Positions 23,801-33,900 of a stretch of DNA of 64,000 bases are shown piece after piece. The DNA lies in contig CM075673.1 in the NCBI GenBank assembly GCA_037962975.1, positions 165,560,667-165,624,666 on the forward strand, in the 5' to 3' direction. Position 1 is the first letter of the stretch, and every line of letters starts with the position of its first letter. The translations under genes and the position numbers were made by a program. Source of the DNA: Clitoria ternatea. Taxonomy: Eukaryota; Streptophyta; Magnoliopsida; Fabales; Fabaceae. The notes under the pieces are model-generated. The model saw nothing but the letters and a program-made list of their open reading frames with translations, was not told the origin of the DNA and searched no databases.

Positions 23801-25282
23801 CGTTGAAAGCAATAGCATGAATCCTTGAGCCCCTCCTTTTAAAGAGGCACTCACTTGGTTGGCGGTTAGAAATCTCGAATCCTCAGGATTCAAATTCACT
23901 GGTTCTTTAAACATTATGGTCTTATTATGACAATCTATTAGAACATGATTGTCAGACAACCAATCTAGCCCAATAATAACTTCTAAGCCAGAAAGGGGTA
24001 AACAGAAAAGATTGGCCTTAAAGTCCCTACCATTTATGACAATAGGGCATTTCCAACAGGCTTTAGAAGTGACAATGGGATTGTTTCCAGGAGTATGTAC
24101 AGATAAGTCAAATGGCAGTTCTATCACAGGTAACTTTAGTTTTTCTACACAGTCATTGGCAATAAAGGAATGTGATGCACCTGAGTCATACATAACAGTT
24201 AAAGGAATCTTATTAATGATACACTTACCTTGCACCATGGAATCAGAATGAGATGCTTCTTCTCCAGTGATTGCAAAAACCTTTCCTTTTGCCTTCGGCC
24301 TTCCGACTGCACTGTGCGCGCCTCCTTGAGTATTTATGCTTGCACCTTCAGGGTTTTCCCTCTTCATCTCTGGGCAATCCTTGATGTGATGTCCTGGTTT
24401 GTTACACTTAAAACAAACATAAGTGTTTTTAGGACAATCCCTTTTCAAATGGGGTCCTCCACAGAGAAAACATTTAAAATTTGGTGCAGATGTTGGGTAA
24501 TAGCTTCCAGTTGAAGCTTGGGGTCTGTTAGGAACAGATGCTGCTCCAAACCGGCGAAATGGCGTTTGGTAAGGCTTATTTCTCCTGAAGTCTCTTCTTT
24601 GGTGATGGTGAGGTCCTCCACTTCTCATTTCTCCTGCCTTGTGATTGGGCTCACGACTTTTAGTCATTCTATCCTTATGATCTTCTTCAAAGATCCTGCA
24701 GCGATTTACCAATACAGAAAATTCACGGATTTCCTGCATTCGTATAGCTTCCTTAATTTCTGGCCGCAATCCATTTACAAACTTTGCACACCGATCTCTT
24801 TCATTAGTAGCATCATTATAATGAGAATGAAAACGAGATAGCTCTTCAAACCTGGATGCGTACTCTCCAACGGTCATATTTCCTTGGGTCAGCGACAGGA
24901 ATTCAAATTGTCTTTTCTCTTTAACATCAGCTGGAAAGTATTTCTCCAAAAACATATCCTTGAAATAATCCCAAGTGATCTCCACGTCGTTGACTTCAAA
25001 TTGTCTACGCGTGCTATCCCACCAATGTTCGGCATCCTCAGATAAGGCATAAGTAGCGAAGACTACCTTATCAGCTTCATTACATTGCAATGCTCGAAAG
25101 ATCTTCTCTATCTCTCGAATCCAGATTTGTGCTCCATCAGGGTTATATCCTCCCTTGAAACGAGGTGGATTGCGCTTTTCAAATAGGTCCAGCCTTCTCA
25201 AGGCATCGTTACCTTGACCTTCACGTGCTCCCATTGCATTGATTAAGCGTTCTACAACTCCAGCAAGATCGTTTCCAGCCAT
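20876..25282 (-). CDS. gag-pol: Chromovirus Gag-Pol polyprotein (1468 aa)
   Basis: A single uninterrupted frame encodes, in order: a retrotransposon Gag domain (about residues 50-200); two zinc knuckles (C271-C274-H278-C283 of the CX2CX3HX4C form seen in this clade, then C290-C293-H298-C303); an aspartic protease with D366-S-G-A; reverse transcriptase with YPLPRIDDL from residue 608 and FIDDILVYS carrying catalytic D694-D695; RNase H with YCDAS at D841; integrase with an HHCC finger (H1061...C1091-C1094) and a DDE triad D1124, D1185, E1221 with the canonical 35-residue D-E spacing; and a C-terminal chromodomain-like segment (about 1415-1465, KKLRDKEIPLVKVIW ... ATWE). The chromodomain is what groups it with Tekay/Del chromoviruses, in which it is thought to guide integration to heterochromatin. 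The ATG at 25282 (MAGNDLAGV) follows a 155-nt leader after the 5' LTR. All catalytic residues I can check are intact, and Gag and Pol share one frame without a frameshift, so processing must rely on the protease. Confidence 0.97.
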   Translation of the reverse strand: MAGNDLAGVVERLINAMGAREGQGNDALRRLDLFEKRNPPRFKGGYNPDGAQIWIREIEKIFRALQCNEADKVVFATYALSEDAEHWWDSTRRQFEVNDVEITWDYFKDMFLEKYFPADVKEKRQFEFLSLTQGNMTVGEYASRFEELSRFHSHYNDATNERDRCAKFVNGLRPEIKEAIRMQEIREFSVLVNRCRIFEEDHKDRMTKSREPNHKAGEMRSGGPHHHQRRDFRRNKPYQTPFRRFGAASVPNRPQASTGSYYPTSAPNFKCFLCGGPHLKRDCPKNTYVCFKCNKPGHHIKDCPEMKRENPEGASINTQGGAHSAVGRPKAKGKVFAITGEEASHSDSMVQGKCIINKIPLTVMYDSGASHSFIANDCVEKLKLPVIELPFDLSVHTPGNNPIVTSKACWKCPIVINGRDFKANLFCLPLSGLEVIIGLDWLSDNHVLIDCHNKTIMFKEPVNLNPEDSRFLTANQVSASLKGGAQGFMLLLSTKGEQESKIKNLPVVCEFPDVFPEDIPGLPPERDVEFAIDLVPGVGPISIAPYRMSPLELAELKKQLEEMIEKQFIRPSVSPWGAPVLLVKKKDGSMRLCVDYRQLNKVTIKNKYPLPRIDDLMDQLRGATVFSKIDLRSGYHQIKVKKEDVPKTAFRTRYGHYEYLVMPFGVTNAPAVFMDYMNRIFHPYLDKFVVVFIDDILVYSKSKEEHVEHLKVVLEILKKKQLYAKLSKCEFWLEEVNFLGHVISQGGIAVDPSKVEAVLKWERPTTITEIRSFLGLAGYYRRFIEGFSKLAYPLTKLTRKGQPFVWTTQCENSFQELKDRLTSAPVLVLPDPHRSFEVYCDASKQGLGSVLMQDKKVVAYASRQLRQHEINYPTHDLELAAVVFALKIWRHYLYGAIFDVFSDHKSLKYLFDQKELNMRQRRWMEFLKDYDFELQYHPGKANIVVDALSRKSLHTSTMMIKELELIENFRDLNLAVKVNANSYRLGALQVTSEFLRQVLEAQRDDEFLQEKKELLKQGKEVEFNVRNDQLLRYKDRVCIPDQEELRKAILEEGHKSYMSIHPGATKMYQDLKKLFWWPGMKKAVAEYVAACLICQKVKVEHQKPPGMLQSMEIPEWKWDGITMDFVTSLPKTPLGHDSIWVIVDRLTKSAHFIPINIRYSMEKLAKLYIEEIVRLHGIPSSIISDRDPRFTSQFWKSLHKALGTRLRLSSAYHPQTDGQSERTIQSLEDLLRACVLEHKGSWNQFLPYVEFTYNNSFHASIGMAPFEALYGRKCRTPLCWFETGENLMLGPELVQQTMDKIKIVQEKMKATQSRQKSYYDKRRKPLEFQEGDHVFLKVIPTTGVGRAMKSRKLTPRFIGPYQIIHKVSPLAYQIALPPFLSNIHNVFHVSNLRKYISDPTHVIEPDVIQVKDNLTYDAPPVRIADRRIKKLRDKEIPLVKVIWSETRGEDATWELENEMKESHPQLFY

Positions 25283-25420
25283 TAGTTTCCTGTTTCACAG
25301 TAACTGAGATTTGTCACATCAATCACAGTTACTACCAAATCAGATATTCTATTCTCTATCACCTATACAGAGTTTACGGACAAAGCAAGATAGACCTTTT
25401 CCCCAGGCCTATTGGATTAA

Positions 25421-25434
25421 CTGCTCTGATACCA
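25421..25434 (-). promoter_or_regulatory. Primer binding site (initiator tRNA-Met type)
   Basis: The minus strand reads TGGTATCAGAGCAG, three nucleotides (AAG) downstream of the 5' LTR end GGTGTTATA. This is the standard tRNA-iMet-complementary primer site of plant LTR retrotransposons. Confidence 0.9.
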
Positions 25435-27489
25435 CTTTATAACACCCTCTGTTACACCTTAATAAATTCTAGAAAAATTCATAAATTTTTTTTTTTACTA
25501 AAGATATGTTTGTTAAAAAGAAACTATCGGAATAAATTATATACATTATTTCTGAAATACCTCAATATTATTAAAACTTTATAAAGTATTTGTACATTCA
25601 TCCGAAGAAAATAAACATTAAACATTATAAGAAAGAGAGGAAACTCCATGGCCCAAGAGCAGTTGCCTAATGACATTATTTATTCATTGGACCACGGTAT
25701 TCATACCGAGCTCCCTTTCTAGAACGTGCTATATATACTGTCAATGTTCTTCCATCCTTCCCTCTGTACGAACCATTAATTTAAAACATATGAAACAAAA
25801 ACATAGAGAAAGGAGTGAGAAACAGAATATAATATTCCCAAATGGGACATAAGCAATAAAGGGTTTTCACAAACTAGTATAATAATATCAATCACAATCA
25901 CAAGCACAATCAATTTATGAATGTATGAATGATATGTCATATCTTCATCATAACTTATTTATACATGTGGGCCCCTTAAATTTTAATTTGCACTGGGCCA
26001 ACCAGGAGTTTACACTGTTCCATAATTCCGGATAATAATAACATGAACAGCTCAACTGGCATGGAAACACTTAGAGACTAGTCAGATTGAAAAGGTTTTT
26101 ATTGTGAAAGTACCCGACACTAGGGAGCTACCCCAGGTCCCCTGAAGCACCCTTTCACACCCTCTCATCTCAAGGCTCACAATTAAGCCTCCTCTAATGT
26201 ATCCTCGGTTTCTATAATCCGTCCCCAGACAATATCATTTTGTTTCTCTTCGATGATTCATGATGCATGAACTACTCGCGTATTTAGTTGGTTAAGGCTT
26301 TTAGAAACTCAATTATATTATCAGGGCCTATGGATCATGACATAGCCACCCCAGTAAACTGTACTTTTTCAACTTCTCAAATACGCACATAAAATTTTAG
26401 TACAGTTCCTTTTCAAATCACAAATCAAATCTCTTTATAAATTTGAGTTTCAAAGCCTTAAATATATTTCATAACCTGTCAATTCAAAATTAATTTCTAA
26501 AAACTTAAATTTGGAATTATCAATATTTAAAACCTTAGTACTTGAAAATTTTGTATAATATTTTTATACATTTAAATAATACGTATATATATATTAAAAA
26601 AATTTATTCTTATAAAATAAATTCTCTTTCTTTTTCTTCTGATAAACTAACTAAAAATCTAAATTTTAGTAAAGATATATACATATATATTAAAAGATAA
26701 AAAGAGATTTCTAAAAACTTATGTAGTTTTCTAAGAAATTTCTTAAAAGTAATTTGAATAAATATAAAAAAATAAATAAATAAAGAAGTAGGAGATAAGT
26801 AATTTCTTACTGAATTTTAGCTTTCCGCCATGCTTGTTATATGCTCAAACTCCACAATAAAAGATTATCAATCATAATCAAACATTGTCAATCACAATCA
26901 AAACATCATAAAGCATAAATAAATATTAACAATCATAATCAAATCAAATAATTAAACATTAGTTATAAATATGATAATTTAAAATTCAATAATTATTTAA
27001 ATTAATAAATTTTGTTTTAAGTTCTATGGTCAATTCCTCACACAGGTCTATGTAAATCCAAGATAGTCCAGTCCTTGCATAGGTATAGTTCAGTCCATAT
27101 AGGTCATAAATAGTCCAAGTCCTTGCATAGGTTCAGTCAAGTTCGTAATAGTTCAAGTCTTTGCATAGGTTCAATCCAGTCCGCATAGGTCATAATAGTT
27201 CAAGTTCTTAAATATTTTAGATATTAAGTTACATAAGATGCTTAATTTATTAATAACAATTATTATAAATTTTAAGTTAAAAGTTATTATTTTAAAATAA
27301 TAATATTGTTATGTTTAAAAGGAGTAGGGGACTCCTCCCAATATTCTTATGTAATTTCATATTATATCCTTAATCTCACCCCCCCTTACCTTGATTTGCT
27401 ACCAAAAGTGAATTCGCTCTGCGCCTCCAAGTTCTAACAAAATATTAATACTAATTTATTTCAGTATAAGCTTAAGATGAAAATTAAGA

Positions 27490-27740
27490 TTGCTATCAGA
27501 ATGATAAATAGTAAATATGCATAGTAATAATAAATAGTAACGGTAAATGGTAAGTCATTAATAGTAACGGTAAATAGTAATTTTTGAATAGTAATAGTAA
27601 ATAGTAAATTGTGAATAGTAACTTTTTGAATAGTAGTGGTAAACGGTAAATCATGAACAATAACAGTGAATAGTAAATTTTGAATAGTAACGGTAAATAG
27701 TAAATTTTGAATAGTAACAGTAAATAGTAAAAATAACACA
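27490..27740. repeat. AATAGTAA minisatellite in the LTR (second copy about 20060-20300)
   Basis: Units such as tgaatagtaacggtaaatag repeat with variation in both LTRs. Open frames seen across them (TVTIQNLLF-type repeats) are a by-product of the repeat. A diverged version is at about 58890-59120. Confidence 0.85.
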
Positions 27741-27976
27741 GCGATAATTTATTTTTACTATAGTAACTTATTCATAATAGTACTAGTATATCGATGGTTT
27801 AAGAGTGCTAAAAAAATAAACTAAAATTATAAAAATAATATAGAAGAAAGTTATTACCTTACACCTCCGGCAGAACTTCTTTTTACCAAAAGAATTTACT
27901 CTCCACTAATTTCTTACGCACTATCTCTCTAGATTCTCTCTCTAATTTTTGTGTGGAAATGTTGTAAATGAGCCAT

Positions 27977-27986
27977 CTATTTATAG
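27977..27986 (-). promoter_or_regulatory. TATA box of the chromovirus 5' LTR with upstream direct repeats
   Basis: The minus strand reads CTATAAATAG, a canonical plant TATA box. Some 50-110 bp upstream, 28038-28085 contains repeated GATGTAAGCGAT / AGCGATGAT units (plus-strand reading), which resemble a small enhancer array. Transcription start would be expected near 27945. Confidence 0.7.
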
Positions 27987-28274
27987 GAAGAAAATTTCAC
28001 TATTTAAGATTATTTAATTATTTATTTTACTATTCATGATGTAAGCGATGATGTAATTAAGCGATGATGTAAGCGATGATGTCGACAGTGGCATTTTGGT
28101 TATTAAATGAAAGGTTAAGGGTATTTTTGTCATTCTAAAAAAATGAAAAAAATATAAAAATTCCAAAAATTTATAAATTATATAACAATCAAAAAGTTCT
28201 AAAGAACTATAATCAAATTCCTTTGAAATTTTATTTTAAATAATAAATAACGAAATTAGGGGTGTTACAATAGA

Positions 28275-29970
28275 TGTTCAAAAAAATATATATTGTATAT
28301 TATTGTACAAATATTTATTATACCATTAATACACATATCTCACGAACAAAGAAAAACTAAGTTAGTTGTACAGCACAGTCACCAAATGACATTTTTCTTT
28401 CAATAATGATTCAACTGCTCATCAATTTTAAGATTAGAACTTAATCATATAATAATCCGTAATGTAAATATAATCTTCACATGCTGTACTTTGCATAATG
28501 AGTTTCACAGGTTAAGTATATACCAACTCAGTCATAAATTTATATACCAACTTGATTGAGTATTTAAACCTAGTTATGTGAGAAATGATTTAAGTTATTT
28601 TGTAATTTATTTTATTAATTTAAAAGTTTATTAAATGAATTTATTTTAGTAGTTTGTATTTTTTAAGAAAATTTATTTGAAATAATTTTTAAACTTATAA
28701 ATTTTGATGTTATTTTATTTTTTATACTTTTATTTCTATTAATAAAATTTATTTTTTAAATCACTCATATTATATTTAAAAGATATATATATTATATCAT
28801 TTTATATTTAACAACTAATTTTCTTAAACATATTTTAATTTAATCAGTTAATTTATCAGCTTTTAATTTTTATCTACCAGTTTATCAACTTTCAACTAAA
28901 TTATCAATTTTAATTTAATTTTTCAACTTTCAACTAATTTATCTATTAGTTTTATTCAACACTTACACTCTAAACTATCTAATCATTTTGTTATTAGACC
29001 GACCCTATTAGATTAACTTATAATTTGTTTAAAAGTAAATTTTGTTTATCAAACAATCTAGTTAAATATGATATGTGAGCTAGACATTGTAATTCTTTGA
29101 TATGTCTTTTATTAGTTATAAGAAAAATAAAAACCTTTATTTTTAATCTATTGCCTGGAAAGAACTCAAATTATATGTAAATATAAATATATAAAAGGGT
29201 TTAACTAACCTGTGTATTTCTTACATGGGTTAAGAGATTAATAGATGAAAAATTTTCATTTAAAAACATGATTAATATTTACTCATAAATTTTTAAACAA
29301 TTTCTACGTAAATTTTAATAAAATAATTATACTTTTAATCTTTTATATCGTGGATGATGTGCAGGTTAGATAATCCTAATATAAAGTAATGTGTATTATA
29401 ACTTAATTAAATTTATTTTCCATTATTACCTATGGATATTCTGACTTCGCATTTACTATTTCTCTTCTATCTCAGATTGTCAAAACACTAGCAAAAGAAA
29501 ACTGTACTGGAAGAAATATATTTGAACAAGAAATGAAATCTAGAATGGGAAAAACCAATAAATGAAAGATGAAACAAGATGAAGGATCAAGTGGGGCACA
29601 TTAGATTTTTTTAAAAGAATATGATTATATTAATTCATCATCTTAGCCGTTGAAGCTGCTTTTTGCAAACTATAAAAAAATAGAGTGCATTAACTCACTC
29701 CAATTCTTACTGATTAGAACAATGTCTCAGTTCCACTGATCTCCAAATTCTGTGTGATCACTACCAAGAATCGAATCAGAATTTGGAACAATCAGTGAAT
29801 TGAGTTTTCATCCCTCTCATCTCTTGTTTTCTCCTTAAGTTTAGAAAGAGAAATAAAAAAAGACAGCCACAAAAAAGCAACACCAGCATTATTACACAGT
29901 ACCCGCTTGGTTGCTTCACACTTTCACACAGTTTCTACTTTCTTTCTTTTTTTTCTTTTTTTTTTCTTTT
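28275..29970. other. AT-rich intergenic DNA upstream of the auxin carrier
   Basis: No coding region or named repeat recognised. It likely contains distal promoter sequence of the downstream gene. The retrotransposon insertion ends 2.66 kb before that gene's start codon. Confidence 0.5.
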
Positions 29971-29972
29971 GG

Positions 29973-29987
29973 CTATATATTATAAAA
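29973..29987 (+). promoter_or_regulatory. Candidate TATA box of the auxin carrier gene
   Basis: ctatatattataaaa follows a long pyrimidine tract. If used, the 5' leader would be ~900 nt. The leader region (about 30010-30930) is pyrimidine-rich and contains a short open frame at 30655-30903. A leader intron cannot be excluded. Confidence 0.45.
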
Positions 29988-30930
29988 ACAAAAGCACCCT
30001 CCTTCCCGTTCCGTTTATATGTATATATATATATATCTTGCTGAATAGTAACGAAAAGGGTCTTTTATAGTTCCTTCATAGAGTCTCTCTGAATTTTAAA
30101 AAAAAAACAAAACACACCAACTTTGCAACCTCTTCAGAGTTTTCTGTTCTTTCCCTTTAGCTTTTGCAGTCCTTTCTCTCAGGGGTTTGGCTCTGCGTTT
30201 TTTTAGTGACGGCTTTTATAACAGTTGGTCATTATTGTGCTGAGTCTTCAAGCTCCAAAAGGGTATGGTCAGATTCCGAAGCTCCAAATTTTCTTGCAAT
30301 TAAAGTTTCCTCTGTGCCACAATTTATGAATGAGGATTGAGGAATTTATAAATATTCATCAATCATCAATACCCCATCATCACTAGTAGTTTAGTAAGCT
30401 CAACCAACAAGGAAAAAGTGAGAAAAAAAGAAAACAGTTACACAGAGTAAAGACATTCAAATTCAACAAAACCTTGGAAGCAGGATCTGTGTCATCTAAA
30501 TTTTTCTTCCTTCAAGCTTTAGGAGAAAGAGACATCTCAGCCTAGCTTATACTAGAAAGTGATTATTTAATATTTAGTATTGAATTTTCTTAAATTTTGG
30601 CTATCTTATGTAAAGACTAAGGACTCTGTCCACTTTTTTTTTTCCTTTTAAATTTTGTTTTCTTTTCTCTCTTCCCCACATCTCTTTCCTTTTGGATTTG
30701 TGTGGGGAAAAACTGAAGTTCTATTTTTGTTATTATTAGTATTATTTTTTATTGCTATTATTCTATTTGGAATTCTGCAAAGGAATTTTCAGTTATCTGG
30801 ATCCGGGGTCTTCCTTGGCTTTCGTTTTCTGGGGCTGCGTTTTGATCATGGTTTTTGTCTCATTTCCTGTCCTTTTATGCATTTCAGATCCCCTAGGATT
30901 TAGACACTATCTTAGTAGATAACAGAGACA

Positions 30931-33900
30931 ATGTTGTCTCAGAAGCAAGCAGAGGAAGCAATAGTCACCAATATCAACGAGGTAGAACAAGAAGGTGGCA
31001 CCACCACCACAAGGGATGAAGAAAGGGAGCAACAAGATCACTCCATGTTCAGCTTCAAGAGTTTCCTTTGGCATGGTGGTTCTGTTTGGGATGCATGGTT
31101 CAGTTGTGCTTCAAATCAAGTAAAAATTCCCACACCAAAAAAACTCAAATGACCCATACTCTTTCAGTTCATGGTTTAGCAATTAAAGTTGCTATTTTTA
31201 TTTTTATTTTTATAGGTGGCCCAAGTGCTTTTGACACTACCATATTCTTTCTCTCAACTTGGCATGCTGTCAGGCATCTTGTTTCAAGTGTTCTATGGCC
31301 TTGTTGGAAGCTGGACTGCGTATCTAATCAGTGTTCTCTATGTTGAGTACAGAACCAGGAAAGAAAAGGAAAATGTTAGCTTCAAGAACCATGTTATTCA
31401 GGTTGGTATATTGTGTCTGGCTTCTTAAAATTCTGGTTCCTAATCTTTTAAGAGAAAATCCACAGTGACTAATTAATTAGTTACTATGCTGGATTGCACT
31501 GTTTTGGATTTCAGTGGTTTGAAGTTCTTGATGGATTACTTGGGCCATATTGGAAAGCAATGGGGCTAGCCTTCAACTGTACATTTCTTCTCTTTGGATC
31601 TGTGATACAGCTTATAGCATGTGCAAGGTGAGATTTTTGCTTCGATTTTTAAGGTAATTTTGAGCAATCTAAAATGGGTTTTCATCTGATTACAACAAAA
31701 TTCGTGCCTTTTTTTCTTTCTTTCTTTTGTTGGATATGCAAACACAGTAACATCTATTACATAAATGACAAATTGGATAAACGGACTTGGACTTATATTT
31801 TTGGAGCTTGCTGTGCCACCACTGTGTTCATTCCTTCTTTCCACAATTACCGTATCTGGTCATTTTTGGGCCTTGGAATGACCACTTACACGGCTTGGTA
31901 CCTTGCTATAGCAGCCATCATCCATGGTCAGGTATATTAACTTAATTCTCACATTCCCTTCTATCATATCTCTCACCTTTTTGTGAGAGTAAGTAACACT
32001 GTTGTTTCTCCCTCGAATTGAAACGACTAACAATTGTTGGTTGCTATCTGATATGATATTTTCTTTTCTGTGATGTATAGGCAGAAAATGTTACACACTC
32101 GGGTCCAACAAAGCTAGTGCTATACTTCACTGGAGCCACTAATATACTCTACACGTTTGGTGGACATGCTGTGACTGTGTGAGTTCACCTTTTCCTTATT
32201 AGCAGCAGCATCATAATCTATTCTTCGTCTTCTTTCACTCGTTTTTCTTTTCCTATTTTTTCTACATGGCTTCTCTTCGCAGCTTTTGCCGGTTCTCTCG
32301 CTTTTCGAGATCTACACGACAAACACCAAATCATGCAAAAATTAAAAACACTGCTTTATTATATATTTTTTTTTAAAAAAAGTACTACTTTCACCCTTCC
32401 TTCTTTATCTCTAGGAAAGTTCTATAATTGAATAGTATTCATTCTTAGAAGATGTTTGGTTTGCAGTTGGGAAAACGAAGTTGAGTTGAAATGAAAAATT
32501 TAAAAATTGATATTAATTCAATCAAAACTCCGTTGACCCGTAGAATCAAAAAGCTCCTACAAGTTCACGGAGGCTTTTTCTATTCCATAACAGTACCAAA
32601 CGTGCTGTTATTTGTACTAATATTGCATACATGTTTAAAACAATACTTAACTGATAAATTAACTTTTTAATATTTTTAATTATTTAATATATGATTTTGT
32701 ATAATTTTTATAAAATGGTAATAAATATTTAGAATGTGGATGAATTTTATTTTATTGTGATTATTCTTCCTAGGTGTTTGTGTATAAAGTGAATAATGGT
32801 GACAAATGTTGCAGAGAGATTATGCACGCCATGTGGAAGCCCCAAAAGTTCAAGTACATTTACTTGCTGGCCACCCTGTACGTTTACACACTAACGATTC
32901 CTTCCGCCGTCGCCGTTTACTGGGCTTTTGGTGATCAGTTACTTAACCATTCCAACGCCTTCTCTCTCCTCCCCAAGTCTGGCTACCGTGACGCCGCCGT
33001 TATCCTCATGCTCATTCACCAGGTAAATTTCGTGTTTATTTTTTCATTTTTTAATAAAATTCATTTTTTTATTTTTTTAAAATAAAACAAATCCGTAAAG
33101 TCACTTCTCAATTTTCAAAGAATTATTATGTTTGTTCTAATATTTTTTTTAAAAAAATCAAATCAAACGAACTTAAAATAATTGACCCTTGGCCACACGC
33201 TCACACCACCAAGGCTAACTTTTGAGTGGGGTTATAAAGGTACTAATTTGACTTTGATTTGATAATCTATTATTGGCATAATTTTTAAAATATATATATA
33301 TATATAATATTCAATTGAAGAAATTTTTTTATGATAAAAAAACCGCCAATTCCTCACCGTTGTTTGGACAAAATTATAATTTACTTACTTATATTTATGT
33401 ATTAAATAGTAACATGGTCATTCAATAGTAATTATATACAACATTATATCAATCTTTAAAAATGTTGTATTTTGTTACTGCTTCATTTTTTTTGTCACAT
33501 TAGTTTTTAAAACTTTTCTTAAAATTAGTTGCATAAAAAATTAATTTATTACTAAATTAGTGTTTAAAAACAACAAGTATGAAATACTAAAGTTAATGAT
33601 TTCAATAAAATAATTATGAGGGTCAAAAATCAAGAGAGAGGAAATGAATTAATTATATGATACAGAAATTGACATGTGACATGTGACTTCCTATATAATA
33701 AAATAAATACTTGAGTACCTCAGATTCTAAAGAGATGCATAATAGTGTAAAACACTTTTAGTATAATGTTTAAACTTTTGAAAAAATATGTTAATGGGTT
33801 TTGTGAATAGAAGTCAAACCTTTCCTTTTGATATGCTTTGGCTGATATAAAACGAAGGCGAAATTTTGAGGGCAACACTATGAAAAGGTTATTTCTTCCT

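Larger units (their letters stand above)
25438..28269 (-). repeat. 5' LTR of the chromovirus (2832 bp)
   Basis: Near-identical partner of 17997-20830, shorter by one TA in the (TA)n near 26583. It acts as promoter for the element on the minus strand. A TATA box lies only ~290 bp from the LTR start, so most of the LTR should be transcribed as R-U5 leader. Confidence 0.95.
17992..28274 (-). mobile_element. Complete Ty3/gypsy chromovirus (Tekay/Del-like), recent insertion
   Basis: The element runs 17997-28269 and is flanked by the 5-bp target duplication ataga (17992-17996 and 28270-28274). It is oriented on the minus strand, so the 5' LTR is 25438-28269 and the 3' LTR is 17997-20830. PBS, single gag-pol frame and PPT are all present. 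Comparing the LTRs by eye I see two substitutions (cccaagg/ctcaagg near 18728 and 26168; aatgaaatt/aacgaaatt near 20813 and 28251) and one TA difference in a (TA)n run. The open frame and near-identical LTRs imply very recent transposition and possible current competence. Confidence 0.95.

Noticed and set aside
30655..30903. 82-codon frame upstream of the auxin carrier as a gene
   Set aside because: It lies in the pyrimidine-rich 5' leader; hydrophobic residues come from T-rich sequence. A uORF cannot be excluded but is not supported.
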